Shown piece by piece: positions 9,441 to 17,611 of a stretch of 64,000 bases of DNA. The stretch's first letter is position 1; each line of letters begins with the position of its first letter. Source of the stretch: Acidobacteriota bacterium (GTDB taxonomy: Bacteria > Acidobacteriota > Blastocatellia > Pyrinomonadales > Pyrinomonadaceae); the NCBI GenBank assembly GCA_003223025.1, contig QHXR01000001.1, positions 222,900 to 286,899 on the forward strand, written 5' to 3'. Both the position numbers and the translations under genes were made by a program. The notes under the pieces were generated by a model. The model saw only the letters and a program-made list of their open reading frames with translations, searched no databases and had not been told where the DNA came from.

Positions 9441-9613
9441 GGACGCCGCCGCCGACCCCGCCCCCGACCCCGACGCCTACGCCAATCCCGTCATGCGCCT
9501 ACAACCAGAAGCCGCATGGCAATCCTCCGGATTGCGTTTGTCGCGCACCGATGTACTTAGGTAACGGCGGAAAATGCGTGGGCCCGGCTCCGACCCCGAC
9601 CCCGACTCCGTAA
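9296..9613 (+). other. Pro/Thr-rich, four-Cys C-terminal extension of the pilin in the -1 frame
   Basis: In the frame one base behind the pilin the DNA reads IPPTPSPLPPFPS, TPLPTATPTPAS, then CAYNQKPHGNPPDC, VCRAPMYLGNGGKC and a PTPTPTP end with stop at 9613, 28 bases before the next pilin. CCGACN hexamer repeats (9463-9480, 9592-9609) make this a slippage-prone microsatellite. Either a sequencing or assembly indel, a fixed mutation, or a phase-variable or programmed shift joins it to the upstream pilin. Confidence 0.6.
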
Positions 9614-9641
9614 TCGGAATCCAAGCAAAAGAACTAAAACT

Positions 9642-10169
9642 ATGTCTAGAAAAAGCTTCTGCAGTTTAGGATCCCGAAGCGCACCCGCGATTCGGTGCGG
9701 TGCTTCCGAGAACGAAAAAGGCTTTACGCTTATTGAAGTGATAATTTCGTTCGTGATCATTATGGTCGCCATGCTTGGCGTCGTCCAAGCCCTCACGTTT
9801 GCCATCACTTACAATTACGGCAACAAGGCGAGAGGCCAAGCTCTCGCGGTAATGCAGCAGGAGGTTGAACTCCTGCGCAGCAAGAAGTTCACGCCGGCGT
9901 TTACGGACACCGCATTAGCGGCTGGGACGACCACAAAGATCGTAAATACAGAAAGCGGCGCCGTATTCCAGGTGCAGACGGTCATAGACAACGAACCGAT
10001 GGTCGACGGGGTACAGAATGACGCGTACCAGTGTCTTAGTCCGCAGGGTGTCGTGATTCCGTGTGCATTTAAGGAAATTACGATATCTGTGCGGCAGGAA
10101 ACCGCCCCGACTGCATGGCAGGCGGCGGTTGCTGTCAGGACTGTATTGCGTCGCACACGCGGAAACTAG
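9642..10169 (+). CDS. type IV pilus minor pilin, PilV-like
   Basis: 175 residues. An unusually long leader (27 residues) ends EKG before FTLIEVIISFVIIMVAMLGVVQAL, the prepilin-peptidase site with Glu at +5; GVVQALTFA after the core helix is typical of PilV. The remaining 110 residues are a soluble domain with two cysteines. Second gene of the cluster, 28 bases after the extension of the first and 10 bases before the next. No strong ribosome site, so it may depend on coupling with the upstream gene. Confidence 0.85.
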   Translation: MSRKSFCSLGSRSAPAIRCGASENEKGFTLIEVIISFVIIMVAMLGVVQALTFAITYNYGNKARGQALAVMQQEVELLRSKKFTPAFTDTALAAGTTTKIVNTESGAVFQVQTVIDNEPMVDGVQNDAYQCLSPQGVVIPCAFKEITISVRQETAPTAWQAAVAVRTVLRRTRGN

Positions 10170-10179
10170 GAAGGTACTT

Positions 10180-10866
10180 ATGAGTCTGAAGAAAAGTTTG
10201 CAGTCAGGCTACTCGTTACTGGAGCTTTTGATCGCGATGACGGTGCTGCTGATGCTGATGGCAGTGGCGACCACGCTTTTTGCTCGAGCACTAGGCGTTC
10301 GGGCGAGAGAAAGCCGAACCACCGACGCCCTCACATCGGCATATGCCGCCCTTAATCTAATTTCGCGAGAGATGTCGAACTCCGGGTTCGGACTGGCCGA
10401 TCCGGTTAAGGGTCGAGCCGTCAACGGCATTGAGATTGCGGATTCTGGCGACCACCAGATTCACGTTCGCTCTAACTTTACGAATGAGGTCTCGTACACT
10501 GACGCAAACGCGCCGGGCCAAACCCTTGACCCCGGCGAGGATGTAACCTACTTTTTTGAGCCGGACACGAAATCGATCGTAAGGCACGATCCCCACCCAT
10601 GCCAGTCAAGCAATCCGACATGCTCTGACCCGACAACTTCCGTCGTCGTCAACAAGATCAGTAATGTTGAGTTTCAGTATTACGATTACTTTTTGAGCGG
10701 TTCGGTGATCACCGGACCACATAATGTTCCGTCCGCCGCGACGGGTCGAATCGTGATAACGGTCTCGGTCGAATTGGATAAGGTTGAAGGCCAGCCGGAT
10801 CACACGGTCAGTTTTTCGACCGAGGTCAACCTCCGCAACTCAAATTACATGCTTCAACAGTATTGA
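10180..10866 (+). CDS. type IV pilus minor pilin, PilW-like
   Basis: 228 residues from ATG 10180, preceded by AGGAAGG. Leader MSLKKSLQSG then YSLLELLIAMTVLLMLMAVATTLF: the mature N-terminus would be Tyr instead of the usual Phe, with Glu at +5 kept. The globular part has ISREMSNSGFGL, a PilW-type region following the helix, and a Cys pair around CQSSNPTC. Third of four pilin genes. Confidence 0.85.
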   Translation: MSLKKSLQSGYSLLELLIAMTVLLMLMAVATTLFARALGVRARESRTTDALTSAYAALNLISREMSNSGFGLADPVKGRAVNGIEIADSGDHQIHVRSNFTNEVSYTDANAPGQTLDPGEDVTYFFEPDTKSIVRHDPHPCQSSNPTCSDPTTSVVVNKISNVEFQYYDYFLSGSVITGPHNVPSAATGRIVITVSVELDKVEGQPDHTVSFSTEVNLRNSNYMLQQY

Positions 10867-10896
10867 TTTCTGATTTTGATTCTGGGAGCGAAAAGT

Positions 10897-12882
10897 ATGA
10901 AAGCCAATAGATCAGTCAAAAAGAAAATTTCTCAGAGCGAGCGCGGGGCCGCTTTGGTGACAGCATTGCTTTTGTCGTTTCTGCTTCTGGCGGCCTCGGC
11001 CGGAGTCATTCTTGAAGCGTCCACAAACACCGCGAACGTGACCGACGCGACAGCGGAACAGCAAGCGTACAACGCAGCCGAAAGCGGGATCCAGTCGGTC
11101 GTAAACGTGTTGCGCGGCAATGTCACCGTTACGGACGACAATCGGATCGACACAAGTCTGCCCGCAACCCATAAGAAAAACAAGATCGATTACGTAAAGG
11201 CAGTTACAGCGCAGTACTCCAATCTGCCAATAGTCGGCCTTGACTGCGATGTGACACCGGGCGACCCCGAGTGCAGACCTCGCTTATCGCGTTGGCTGCA
11301 GTATGAATCGGGCACTTTCGACGACAGGATCAAACTCACTGAACCGGGGACCGCCTATGACAGCAGAAACGGTTACGCGTATTCGGTGAACATTTTCGAC
11401 CCCGATCACACCGGCTCCGTCGTTACTTATTGGACGAGGGGTGTTCTTAACAACTGCGACCGTGTAGACGCGAATGATCCCGATTCTGCCTGCGCTCAGC
11501 TACCCTATCCCCATAAAACATTCGGCGATCCGGCGACCGGAAACTCAATGCGGATCACGTATGTTCCGACGATCATCAGTAATCAGGACCTCTCCTCCGA
11601 CGGCGATCCCAATGTCAATTTTGGGAAATTCTTAGTGGAACGGCAAAACAATGGCGGGCAGGTCAACGGTTTCAATCGTTTCGAGATAGTCGTAAACATG
11701 ACCGTTCCGTATCGTTCCCAGAGATCGATCCGCGGTTGGATCGAAACGAATAGTCTGGTCGGCGGGGTGTGGAGCATACCGCGGATAATTTTCGATTCGG
11801 AGACATATACCCTCCAGGGAAGTTTGATCGATCTCGGTTTCGATGACTGGACGAATCAGGCCGGCTCGGTCACGTGCGCCAGCGGAGGAACCGCGGTGAC
11901 GCTGCCCGGCATGGTAAGTTGTCCCAATGATTCGCCCCAACGGGTAGGTTATGAGGCGAGACTCAACCTGGGTGACAACATTATCAAAGGCACGATGACT
12001 ACGCCTGAGCCAATTCGCCTGGTGATACAGTCGACCGGCTACGGGCCCCGGGGTGCCGTGAAAAAGCTTGAGGCCGTCATACAAAAGAACTTTTTTAACG
12101 GCCTGTCCGCACCGGCAACATTGACGTTGGTTGGAGCCTCTTGTCCTCCGGGCCGACCCGCGAACCAACCCTGTTTTGCGCCTGGCTCTTCCAACGTGAC
12201 AACTTATTCGGGTGACGACGCAGTTTCGACGGACATCATTCCGCCCATCGGTACGACGAACGGCAATAACCTAGACGCCGTCCAGGCGTCCGTCGACCGC
12301 CAGCCGCCGCATCCGTTCAATGGAAATGTGGTCGGGGTCCCGTCAAATGTTTCAAACGAGATCCCGGACTGGCTTTCCAGTCCGCTGCAAACGGACAACG
12401 CAATACACGAGCTTGCGAATACCGCCGCCGGATCGGCCGATCCCGATGACAATCCGACCGGCAGATTTTTCCCGAGCGGTACAACTCCGAGCACGTTTGG
12501 AGATAATGCAAGCGGGGTCGGCATAACTTTTTGCGACGGCGACTGCACGTTCACCGGAGATGGCGGAGGGATTCTCGTTGTCACGGGTAAACTGACGCTA
12601 CACGGGAACTTCAATTTCAATGGGTTAATAATTGTGACGGGTGAGGGCGGAGTCGACCGAAGCGGTGGCGGAACCGGCATCCTTCAGGGAAACATCGTCG
12701 TAGCACCCTATGAATACAGCAGGATTGAGGACGATCAAACCCCAACGCCGCTGGCCGCGTACCTACCTCCAATCTATAACCTTTCGGGCGGTGGTAACTC
12801 GACGATTCAGTACAACTCAAACAGCATCGCGAACGGCCTCACTGCGGTGAGCAACTTCGTGCGAGGCGTGGCGGAGAAATAA
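10897..12882 (+). CDS. PilX N-terminal domain protein (large pilus assembly/tip component)
   Basis: 661 residues from ATG 10897, chosen because GGGAGCG precedes it. The N-terminus SERGAALVTALLLSFLLLAASAGVILEAS matches the PilX N-terminal pattern: membrane helix without a class III cleavage motif, then AYNAAESGIQSVVNVL. The remaining 590 residues are secreted, Gly/Asn/Asp-rich, with several Cys pairs; residues about 540-620 contain repeated GGG-type turns (GDGGGILVVTGKLTLHG) suggesting a beta-helical end. It is far larger than a typical PilX (150-200), so it may replace PilY1-like tip functions; that is inference. Last gene of the pilin cluster; a terminator follows. Confidence 0.82.
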   Translation: MKANRSVKKKISQSERGAALVTALLLSFLLLAASAGVILEASTNTANVTDATAEQQAYNAAESGIQSVVNVLRGNVTVTDDNRIDTSLPATHKKNKIDYVKAVTAQYSNLPIVGLDCDVTPGDPECRPRLSRWLQYESGTFDDRIKLTEPGTAYDSRNGYAYSVNIFDPDHTGSVVTYWTRGVLNNCDRVDANDPDSACAQLPYPHKTFGDPATGNSMRITYVPTIISNQDLSSDGDPNVNFGKFLVERQNNGGQVNGFNRFEIVVNMTVPYRSQRSIRGWIETNSLVGGVWSIPRIIFDSETYTLQGSLIDLGFDDWTNQAGSVTCASGGTAVTLPGMVSCPNDSPQRVGYEARLNLGDNIIKGTMTTPEPIRLVIQSTGYGPRGAVKKLEAVIQKNFFNGLSAPATLTLVGASCPPGRPANQPCFAPGSSNVTTYSGDDAVSTDIIPPIGTTNGNNLDAVQASVDRQPPHPFNGNVVGVPSNVSNEIPDWLSSPLQTDNAIHELANTAAGSADPDDNPTGRFFPSGTTPSTFGDNASGVGITFCDGDCTFTGDGGGILVVTGKLTLHGNFNFNGLIIVTGEGGVDRSGGGTGILQGNIVVAPYEYSRIEDDQTPTPLAAYLPPIYNLSGGGNSTIQYNSNSIANGLTAVSNFVRGVAEK

Positions 12883-12904
12883 TCGGGTTAATAACAAAAA
12901 AGTG

Positions 12905-12942
12905 TGGGGTCGAGCATATGTTTGGCCCCTATCTTTTTCTTG
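12905..12942 (+). terminator. terminator of the pilin cluster
   Basis: GGGGTC pairs with GGCCCC (one G-U) around a loop of about 12, followed by TATCTTTTTCTT. Its T-rich end overlaps the stop codon of the convergent GATase-like gene. Confidence 0.6.
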
Positions 12943-13852
12943 ATGGGTGCTGCAGGGCGAGCTTCAGAAAATTCTCGAACAATATTCGACCGTCGCGCGA
13001 CTCATTCGGATGTTCCCATCGAGTCGGATTCTTCGACCAATCTTCGAATGATTTCTCCAGATGAAATTGCACGCAATAGATCATCTGTCCATCCGAATGC
13101 TTCACCATCATCTGGTTCTTACAAAGATAAGACGTCGCAAGCAGCCTGAATCCTTCCGGTAGGCCTTCGACCTGAACTCCGTGGTTCTGCCAGACACGCA
13201 GGATGTCATCTTCCTTCGTGTAATCCTGCCAAATTCCTGAAGACTGATCGTCGTTCCCGTCAAAGATCGGATCATTCTTATCGACGATCTTAACGAATCG
13301 ATATTGATATTCGACGACGCGATCGCTGCGCTTTTCACCTAACTCACGATCGTCAAGGGTCTTCAGATGAGCACCGAACGAGGTCGCGACGAGCTGATGC
13401 GATCCGCAGATCGCGAGAACCGGGATCTTCGTGCCGACGATAAAGTTTCGAAACGATTCAAGGTGCTGAGGATTGTAGTAGTCGAAATCGCTGAACGTGC
13501 CGCTTAAAACGATCGCGTCCGGATTGAAATCACGTGCGGCGTCAGCCACTTCGGATAGGTGGACAGTTAGCGTCTTCGGATTCTGAACCAAGCGAATTAC
13601 ATTCTGCGCGATGTTGTTGCAGGCCATCGACGAGACCTTTCGCTCAAAACGCAGCTTCGACTCGACCGTGTCCTGCCAGTCGGTGTGCGCGAGCGGCGAG
13701 AGGTCCGATTCGTAACGGAGAAGGCAATTGACGATCAGCACTCGAGCGTGCCGGATCCGCTTCTCGATGGGCTCGTAATGACAATACGCTCTCCGGTTAT
13801 ACGGAAAAGGCAGTTGCTCGGAGACATTTGTTGTGACGGCCGCGTCAAACAT
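12929..13852 (-). CDS. class I glutamine amidotransferase-like protein
   Basis: 307 residues. The central part fits the flavodoxin-like GATase fold: DAIVLSGTFSDFD, the nucleophile elbow AICGSHQLVA with Cys near residue 149, and near the end VQFHLEKS carrying the His and Glu of the triad (HLE for the usual HPE). A 90-residue N-terminal extension is not typical of trpG/guaA-type domains. No synthase partner is adjacent, so it is a stand-alone amidotransferase or peptidase of unknown substrate. Convergent with the pilin cluster. Confidence 0.8.
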   Translation of the reverse strand: MFDAAVTTNVSEQLPFPYNRRAYCHYEPIEKRIRHARVLIVNCLLRYESDLSPLAHTDWQDTVESKLRFERKVSSMACNNIAQNVIRLVQNPKTLTVHLSEVADAARDFNPDAIVLSGTFSDFDYYNPQHLESFRNFIVGTKIPVLAICGSHQLVATSFGAHLKTLDDRELGEKRSDRVVEYQYRFVKIVDKNDPIFDGNDDQSSGIWQDYTKEDDILRVWQNHGVQVEGLPEGFRLLATSYLCKNQMMVKHSDGQMIYCVQFHLEKSFEDWSKNPTRWEHPNESRDGRILFENFLKLALQHPSRKR

Positions 13853-13919
13853 AAGTGCTAATTCTAGCGAACAATTTCAGAAAATCGAAACATCGATCTT
13901 CGAAACTAGGATGATTATA

Positions 13920-14384
13920 TCAACTGGTCCTTTGCTTGGTCGATTGGTTAAATAACGGCATCTTTTCGCCCGGTCCGATGGCGGCGATCTCCATTCGAAC
14001 GATCTTGAAGTACTCGGATCGGCGGCGTTTCACTTGCCTTTCGGTAAGTCCGGCCGTCGTCGTTTTGAGCAATAGCAAGGCACGCTGCCACGATGTCTCG
14101 AGTTCGTCTGCGAGAGTCGAGATCTTCGTGATGTCGTAGGGAATGGCGAATTCGGAGCAGCCGAGCCGGGCGAACACACGCATGTAACGGGCAGTCGGCA
14201 GATCCGGACACGAGAATCGACGTCGACCGATCTGCAGCTCGATCCCGAGCAGCGTGTGCAAAATGCTTACCTCGTTCTCACGCTCGGGAATCTCGAGAGT
14301 GCAAGATCGTGTTCGTATCGTTCTTATCTTTTGCGAATAGATTGTTACGAGCGAGTCGCTGTCGGTTTCGGGTGGATTTGTCAT
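13920..14384 (-). CDS. hypothetical protein downstream of nuoN
   Basis: 154 residues from ATG 14384 (MTNPPETDSDS); a longer reading from 14474 is possible but its N-terminus looks non-coding. No family recognised. Features: a PDLPTARYMRVFARLGCSEFAIPYDI segment resembling a small alpha/beta domain, and a basic C-terminus (TERQVKRRRSEYFKIVR). No membrane segment. It is the last gene before the operon's end after nuoN and is probably transcribed with it. Confidence 0.55.
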   Translation of the reverse strand: MTNPPETDSDSLVTIYSQKIRTIRTRSCTLEIPERENEVSILHTLLGIELQIGRRRFSCPDLPTARYMRVFARLGCSEFAIPYDITKISTLADELETSWQRALLLLKTTTAGLTERQVKRRRSEYFKIVRMEIAAIGPGEKMPLFNQSTKQRTS

Positions 14385-14480
14385 TCGAGGGATCACCGCC
14401 GATGGTGAAAATGGACCTTGGCGGCCGCGAAGAATTTCAGTTCCTATATGCGTCGCGCAAGTCGGGGATTTCAACCCAAC

Positions 14481-16028
14481 CTACTTCGAGGCGATTCCTG
14501 AGGGCGGCGGCTGCGAGAATCGATCGATGACGTTTCCGGCAAAAATACCTAAATAAAGAACACCGACTACCGCAACGACAAGCGCGACGACGATCGGCGC
14601 CGGGATCTTTGGTGCGGACCAGTCGGACGTGCGCTCGCGGAAGAACATAACGACGATCAATCGCAGGTAGTAGTAGGCAGAGATCGCCGTGTTTACGACC
14701 GCGATCACGACGAGAAGCGTCAGCATCGGCTCTCCGGCCTGGAGCGCCGGCCGAAACACCATGACCTTGCCCATGAATCCGGCGGTCAAGGGAAGCCCGA
14801 GCAGGCTCAGCATGAAAAGCGAAAGCGTAAATGCGAGGGCGGGTGATTTGAAACCGATGCCGTTGTAATCTTCGAACTCAGTCCGTCGATCGTTTTTCTG
14901 GCCGAGCAGCGTGACTATCGCGAATGCACCTAGATTTGTTATCGCATACGTCAGCATGTAAAAAGCAACGGATGCGATCGCGGCATCGCGCTCGACGACG
15001 GACTTCGCGGCGCCGGCTCCGATGAATCCGACCATCGCATATCCTGCATGTGCGATCGATGAGTAAGCGAGCATTCGCTTAACGTTTGTTTGCATGATCG
15101 CGACGATGTTCCCGACCGTCATTGAAAGGATCGCCATGACCGTCAATGCCGTCATCCACGAATCATGAAGATAGCCTGACGCCTGTACGCCGGCGATCAG
15201 CGGAAAGCCAAGGACAAAGACACGAACGAACGATGCGAACGCAGCCGCCTTCGGGCCTGCGGCCATGAATCCCGTAACCGGTGTCGGAGCGCCTTCGTAA
15301 ACGTCCGGCGTCCAAATGTGAAACGGAGCGGTCGCGACCTTAAAGCCGAATCCGATGACCATCATCGCACCGCCGACGAGCAGCAATGCAGGGAAGTTTG
15401 CGTTTGCGACGCGGGCAGCGATCTCCGTGATATTCGTCGAGCCGGTCGCACCGTACACGAGCGCCATTCCGTAGAGAAGGAATGCCGACGCAAATGAGCC
15501 GAGGATAAAATATTTCATCGCGGACTCATTAGACTTCAGATCTCCGCGACGGAGTCCGCACATTACGTAGGTCGCGATCGACAGAGTCTCGAGTCCAAGA
15601 AAGATGATGACGAGATCATTACCCGATGCCATGAGCATCATCCCGAACGTCGCGAACATCAGCAGAGCGTGGTACTCGCCCGACGGAACGTTTTCGCGTT
15701 CGACCCAAACCGTCGAGACGAGAATGGTCATCGCCGTCACGAGCAAAAATACAAACGAGAATCCGAGCCGTAGATTGTCATGAGCGATCATTCCGTTCCA
15801 TGCACCCACTGGCTGGAAATCGCCCCACATCATCGCAAGCAGCACACCGGCGATCAAGAGTCCGATGAGAGAAACGATCCCGGTCACCCGGCGGTCTTTC
15901 GGGAAGAAACTGTCGTAAACCATCGCGACGATACCCGCGAGGGCAACGACCAGCTCAGGCAAGATCGAAGAGATCGAAACGTTCGGTGTGACCAGGTCGG
16001 TTACTAGTAATGTAAGCGGAAACATCAT
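14481..16028 (-). CDS. nuoN: NADH-quinone oxidoreductase subunit N
   Basis: 515 residues, about 14 membrane helices, one of the three antiporter-like proton channels of complex I. Recognised by LGLETLSIATYVMCG, the discontinuous-helix Lys region (ESAMKYFILGSFASAFLLYG), FKVATAPFHIWTPDVYEGAPTP and the broken helix KRMLAYSSIAHAGY. The start overlaps the stop of the glycosyltransferase-like gene by four bases (ATGA), so the two are translationally coupled. Confidence 0.95.
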   Translation of the reverse strand: MMFPLTLLVTDLVTPNVSISSILPELVVALAGIVAMVYDSFFPKDRRVTGIVSLIGLLIAGVLLAMMWGDFQPVGAWNGMIAHDNLRLGFSFVFLLVTAMTILVSTVWVERENVPSGEYHALLMFATFGMMLMASGNDLVIIFLGLETLSIATYVMCGLRRGDLKSNESAMKYFILGSFASAFLLYGMALVYGATGSTNITEIAARVANANFPALLLVGGAMMVIGFGFKVATAPFHIWTPDVYEGAPTPVTGFMAAGPKAAAFASFVRVFVLGFPLIAGVQASGYLHDSWMTALTVMAILSMTVGNIVAIMQTNVKRMLAYSSIAHAGYAMVGFIGAGAAKSVVERDAAIASVAFYMLTYAITNLGAFAIVTLLGQKNDRRTEFEDYNGIGFKSPALAFTLSLFMLSLLGLPLTAGFMGKVMVFRPALQAGEPMLTLLVVIAVVNTAISAYYYLRLIVVMFFRERTSDWSAPKIPAPIVVALVVAVVGVLYLGIFAGNVIDRFSQPPPSGIASK

Positions 16029-17599
16029 TTGATCGATTCGTGAGTGCCACGCGGCACCAGTTTAATAAACTCGATATTGTCCTTCGACGCTGAGCGTCCG
16101 GAATTCTGCTCGACTTCAAACTCGGACATGAGAGCGTCGAACCTAGCCGGATCTGACTGGATCTTCTCGAAAGCGGATCTTTCAAACCAGACGGATCCGC
16201 CTTCGGGATAGATCAGCGGAAGTTCCGTTCGAATGGCTTCAATCGTTAAAGAATCGCTCTGCCGCCATCTGACCGAAGGATTAAAATATACGACCGTTCT
16301 GATCACACCCTCGGTCGGGCGTTTTGGCTCAAAGAAAACCAGCGTCTTGTTGTCCCAAACTTTTTCTGCATCCGAAGCCAGGGCCATGACCGTTCCTGAC
16401 CTGAGCTGTGAATTCGGATAAATGTAGAAAACGAAATTATATAACGCAAAAACGAACATCAAAAGCGCGGTTACATAATGTGTCCGAGCCTGACGCTCGA
16501 ATGTGTTGGCGAAAGCTCCTAAGAGAAGGACGATAGGCGGCAAGTAAAACAAGCGATAAAACGTGTTCCCGGGCTCGAACAGGAGAAGGAAGCTCACGTA
16601 GGAAAGGCTCCAGGCAGCGCAAATTATCAGGAGACGGCCGTGTGTCTTTCTAAGTTTCGGCAGGATGTTCGGGAAAGCACGACGGATCGTTGATCTGAAA
16701 ACTGCTAGCGAGATCAGAAGTGCGGCGATCGATAGTGCGAAGAGAAACAACGCGATCCCGGAGACAAATCCTCGCTGCACGAGATTCGAGCTTCCATCGA
16801 CAAACAATTGTCGGGTGCCCTTCACCATCCAGAAAAGTGCGGTTGGGAGATCGGGGCCGACGGTTGCTGATCCGGCAAAATCGGTGATCCAACGTGCAAA
16901 AGTATTCAGATCGAAAGAGTCATGTGTCAGACAAAAGGCTGCGACGTACGCGGACGCTATGAGGCCGCCTGACATGGACGCAAACTTCAAGATGTTGAGC
17001 CATCGATCTTTCGAGCTCGCCGACGCAAACCACAACGCAACGCATGCCGCCGGGAAAAAAAGTATCGCCAACTCGTGAAACAGCATCGCGACGACAAACG
17101 GAAGCGCGGCGAGAAGTGGCCTTGGACGCTTCGCCATCAGGAAATAAAAAGATAGAAGCAGAAAGCAGATGCAGATGATGTAGACGTCCGCATCCGACGC
17201 GTATCTCCACCATGCAGCGGAGAACGCGAGTACGGCCGTAACGACTATGCTGACGTAAACCCATCCGAACAGCCGACGGCAGATCAGGTAAAAGATCGAG
17301 GCCGAAGCCGCTCCGAAAAAGATCGAGACGTATTGCAGAGCAAAAAGCGCACGATCGAAAATACCTGCGCGATACGCCGCGTAGCCGACGAAGTTATAGA
17401 TGAGATGGTTCGGATGAAATAGGTGAGGGCCGAAACTTTTTGCCTGCTCGAGAAATTCGGCGTAGATCAAACCGTCCCAATAATAATTCCGCGTCGGCAG
17501 GACCGCGTAAATAATAAAAAAGAAGCCGAAGACAACAAGTGCTTCGGCCGCTAAATTAAAGGACGATTTATGACGTTCGAGATCGTCTGCTGTCTTCAC
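16025..17599 (-). CDS. polytopic GT-C-type glycosyltransferase-like membrane protein
   Basis: 524 residues with about ten hydrophobic helices followed by a soluble C-terminal domain (about 400-524). The first luminal loop has NYYWDGLIYAEF with acidic Asp, and HPNHLIYNFVGY, the layout seen in GT39/DUF2723-type lipid-linked sugar transferases. ASDADVYIICICFLLL is a second conserved-looking loop-helix junction. Activity is inferred from topology, not from a specific motif. It sits between nuoM (12 bases away) and nuoN (4-base overlap), an unusual place for such a gene. Confidence 0.7.
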   Translation of the reverse strand: MKTADDLERHKSSFNLAAEALVVFGFFFIIYAVLPTRNYYWDGLIYAEFLEQAKSFGPHLFHPNHLIYNFVGYAAYRAGIFDRALFALQYVSIFFGAASASIFYLICRRLFGWVYVSIVVTAVLAFSAAWWRYASDADVYIICICFLLLSFYFLMAKRPRPLLAALPFVVAMLFHELAILFFPAACVALWFASASSKDRWLNILKFASMSGGLIASAYVAAFCLTHDSFDLNTFARWITDFAGSATVGPDLPTALFWMVKGTRQLFVDGSSNLVQRGFVSGIALFLFALSIAALLISLAVFRSTIRRAFPNILPKLRKTHGRLLIICAAWSLSYVSFLLLFEPGNTFYRLFYLPPIVLLLGAFANTFERQARTHYVTALLMFVFALYNFVFYIYPNSQLRSGTVMALASDAEKVWDNKTLVFFEPKRPTEGVIRTVVYFNPSVRWRQSDSLTIEAIRTELPLIYPEGGSVWFERSAFEKIQSDPARFDALMSEFEVEQNSGRSASKDNIEFIKLVPRGTHESIK

Positions 17600-17611
17600 A
17601 TTCTATGACGT

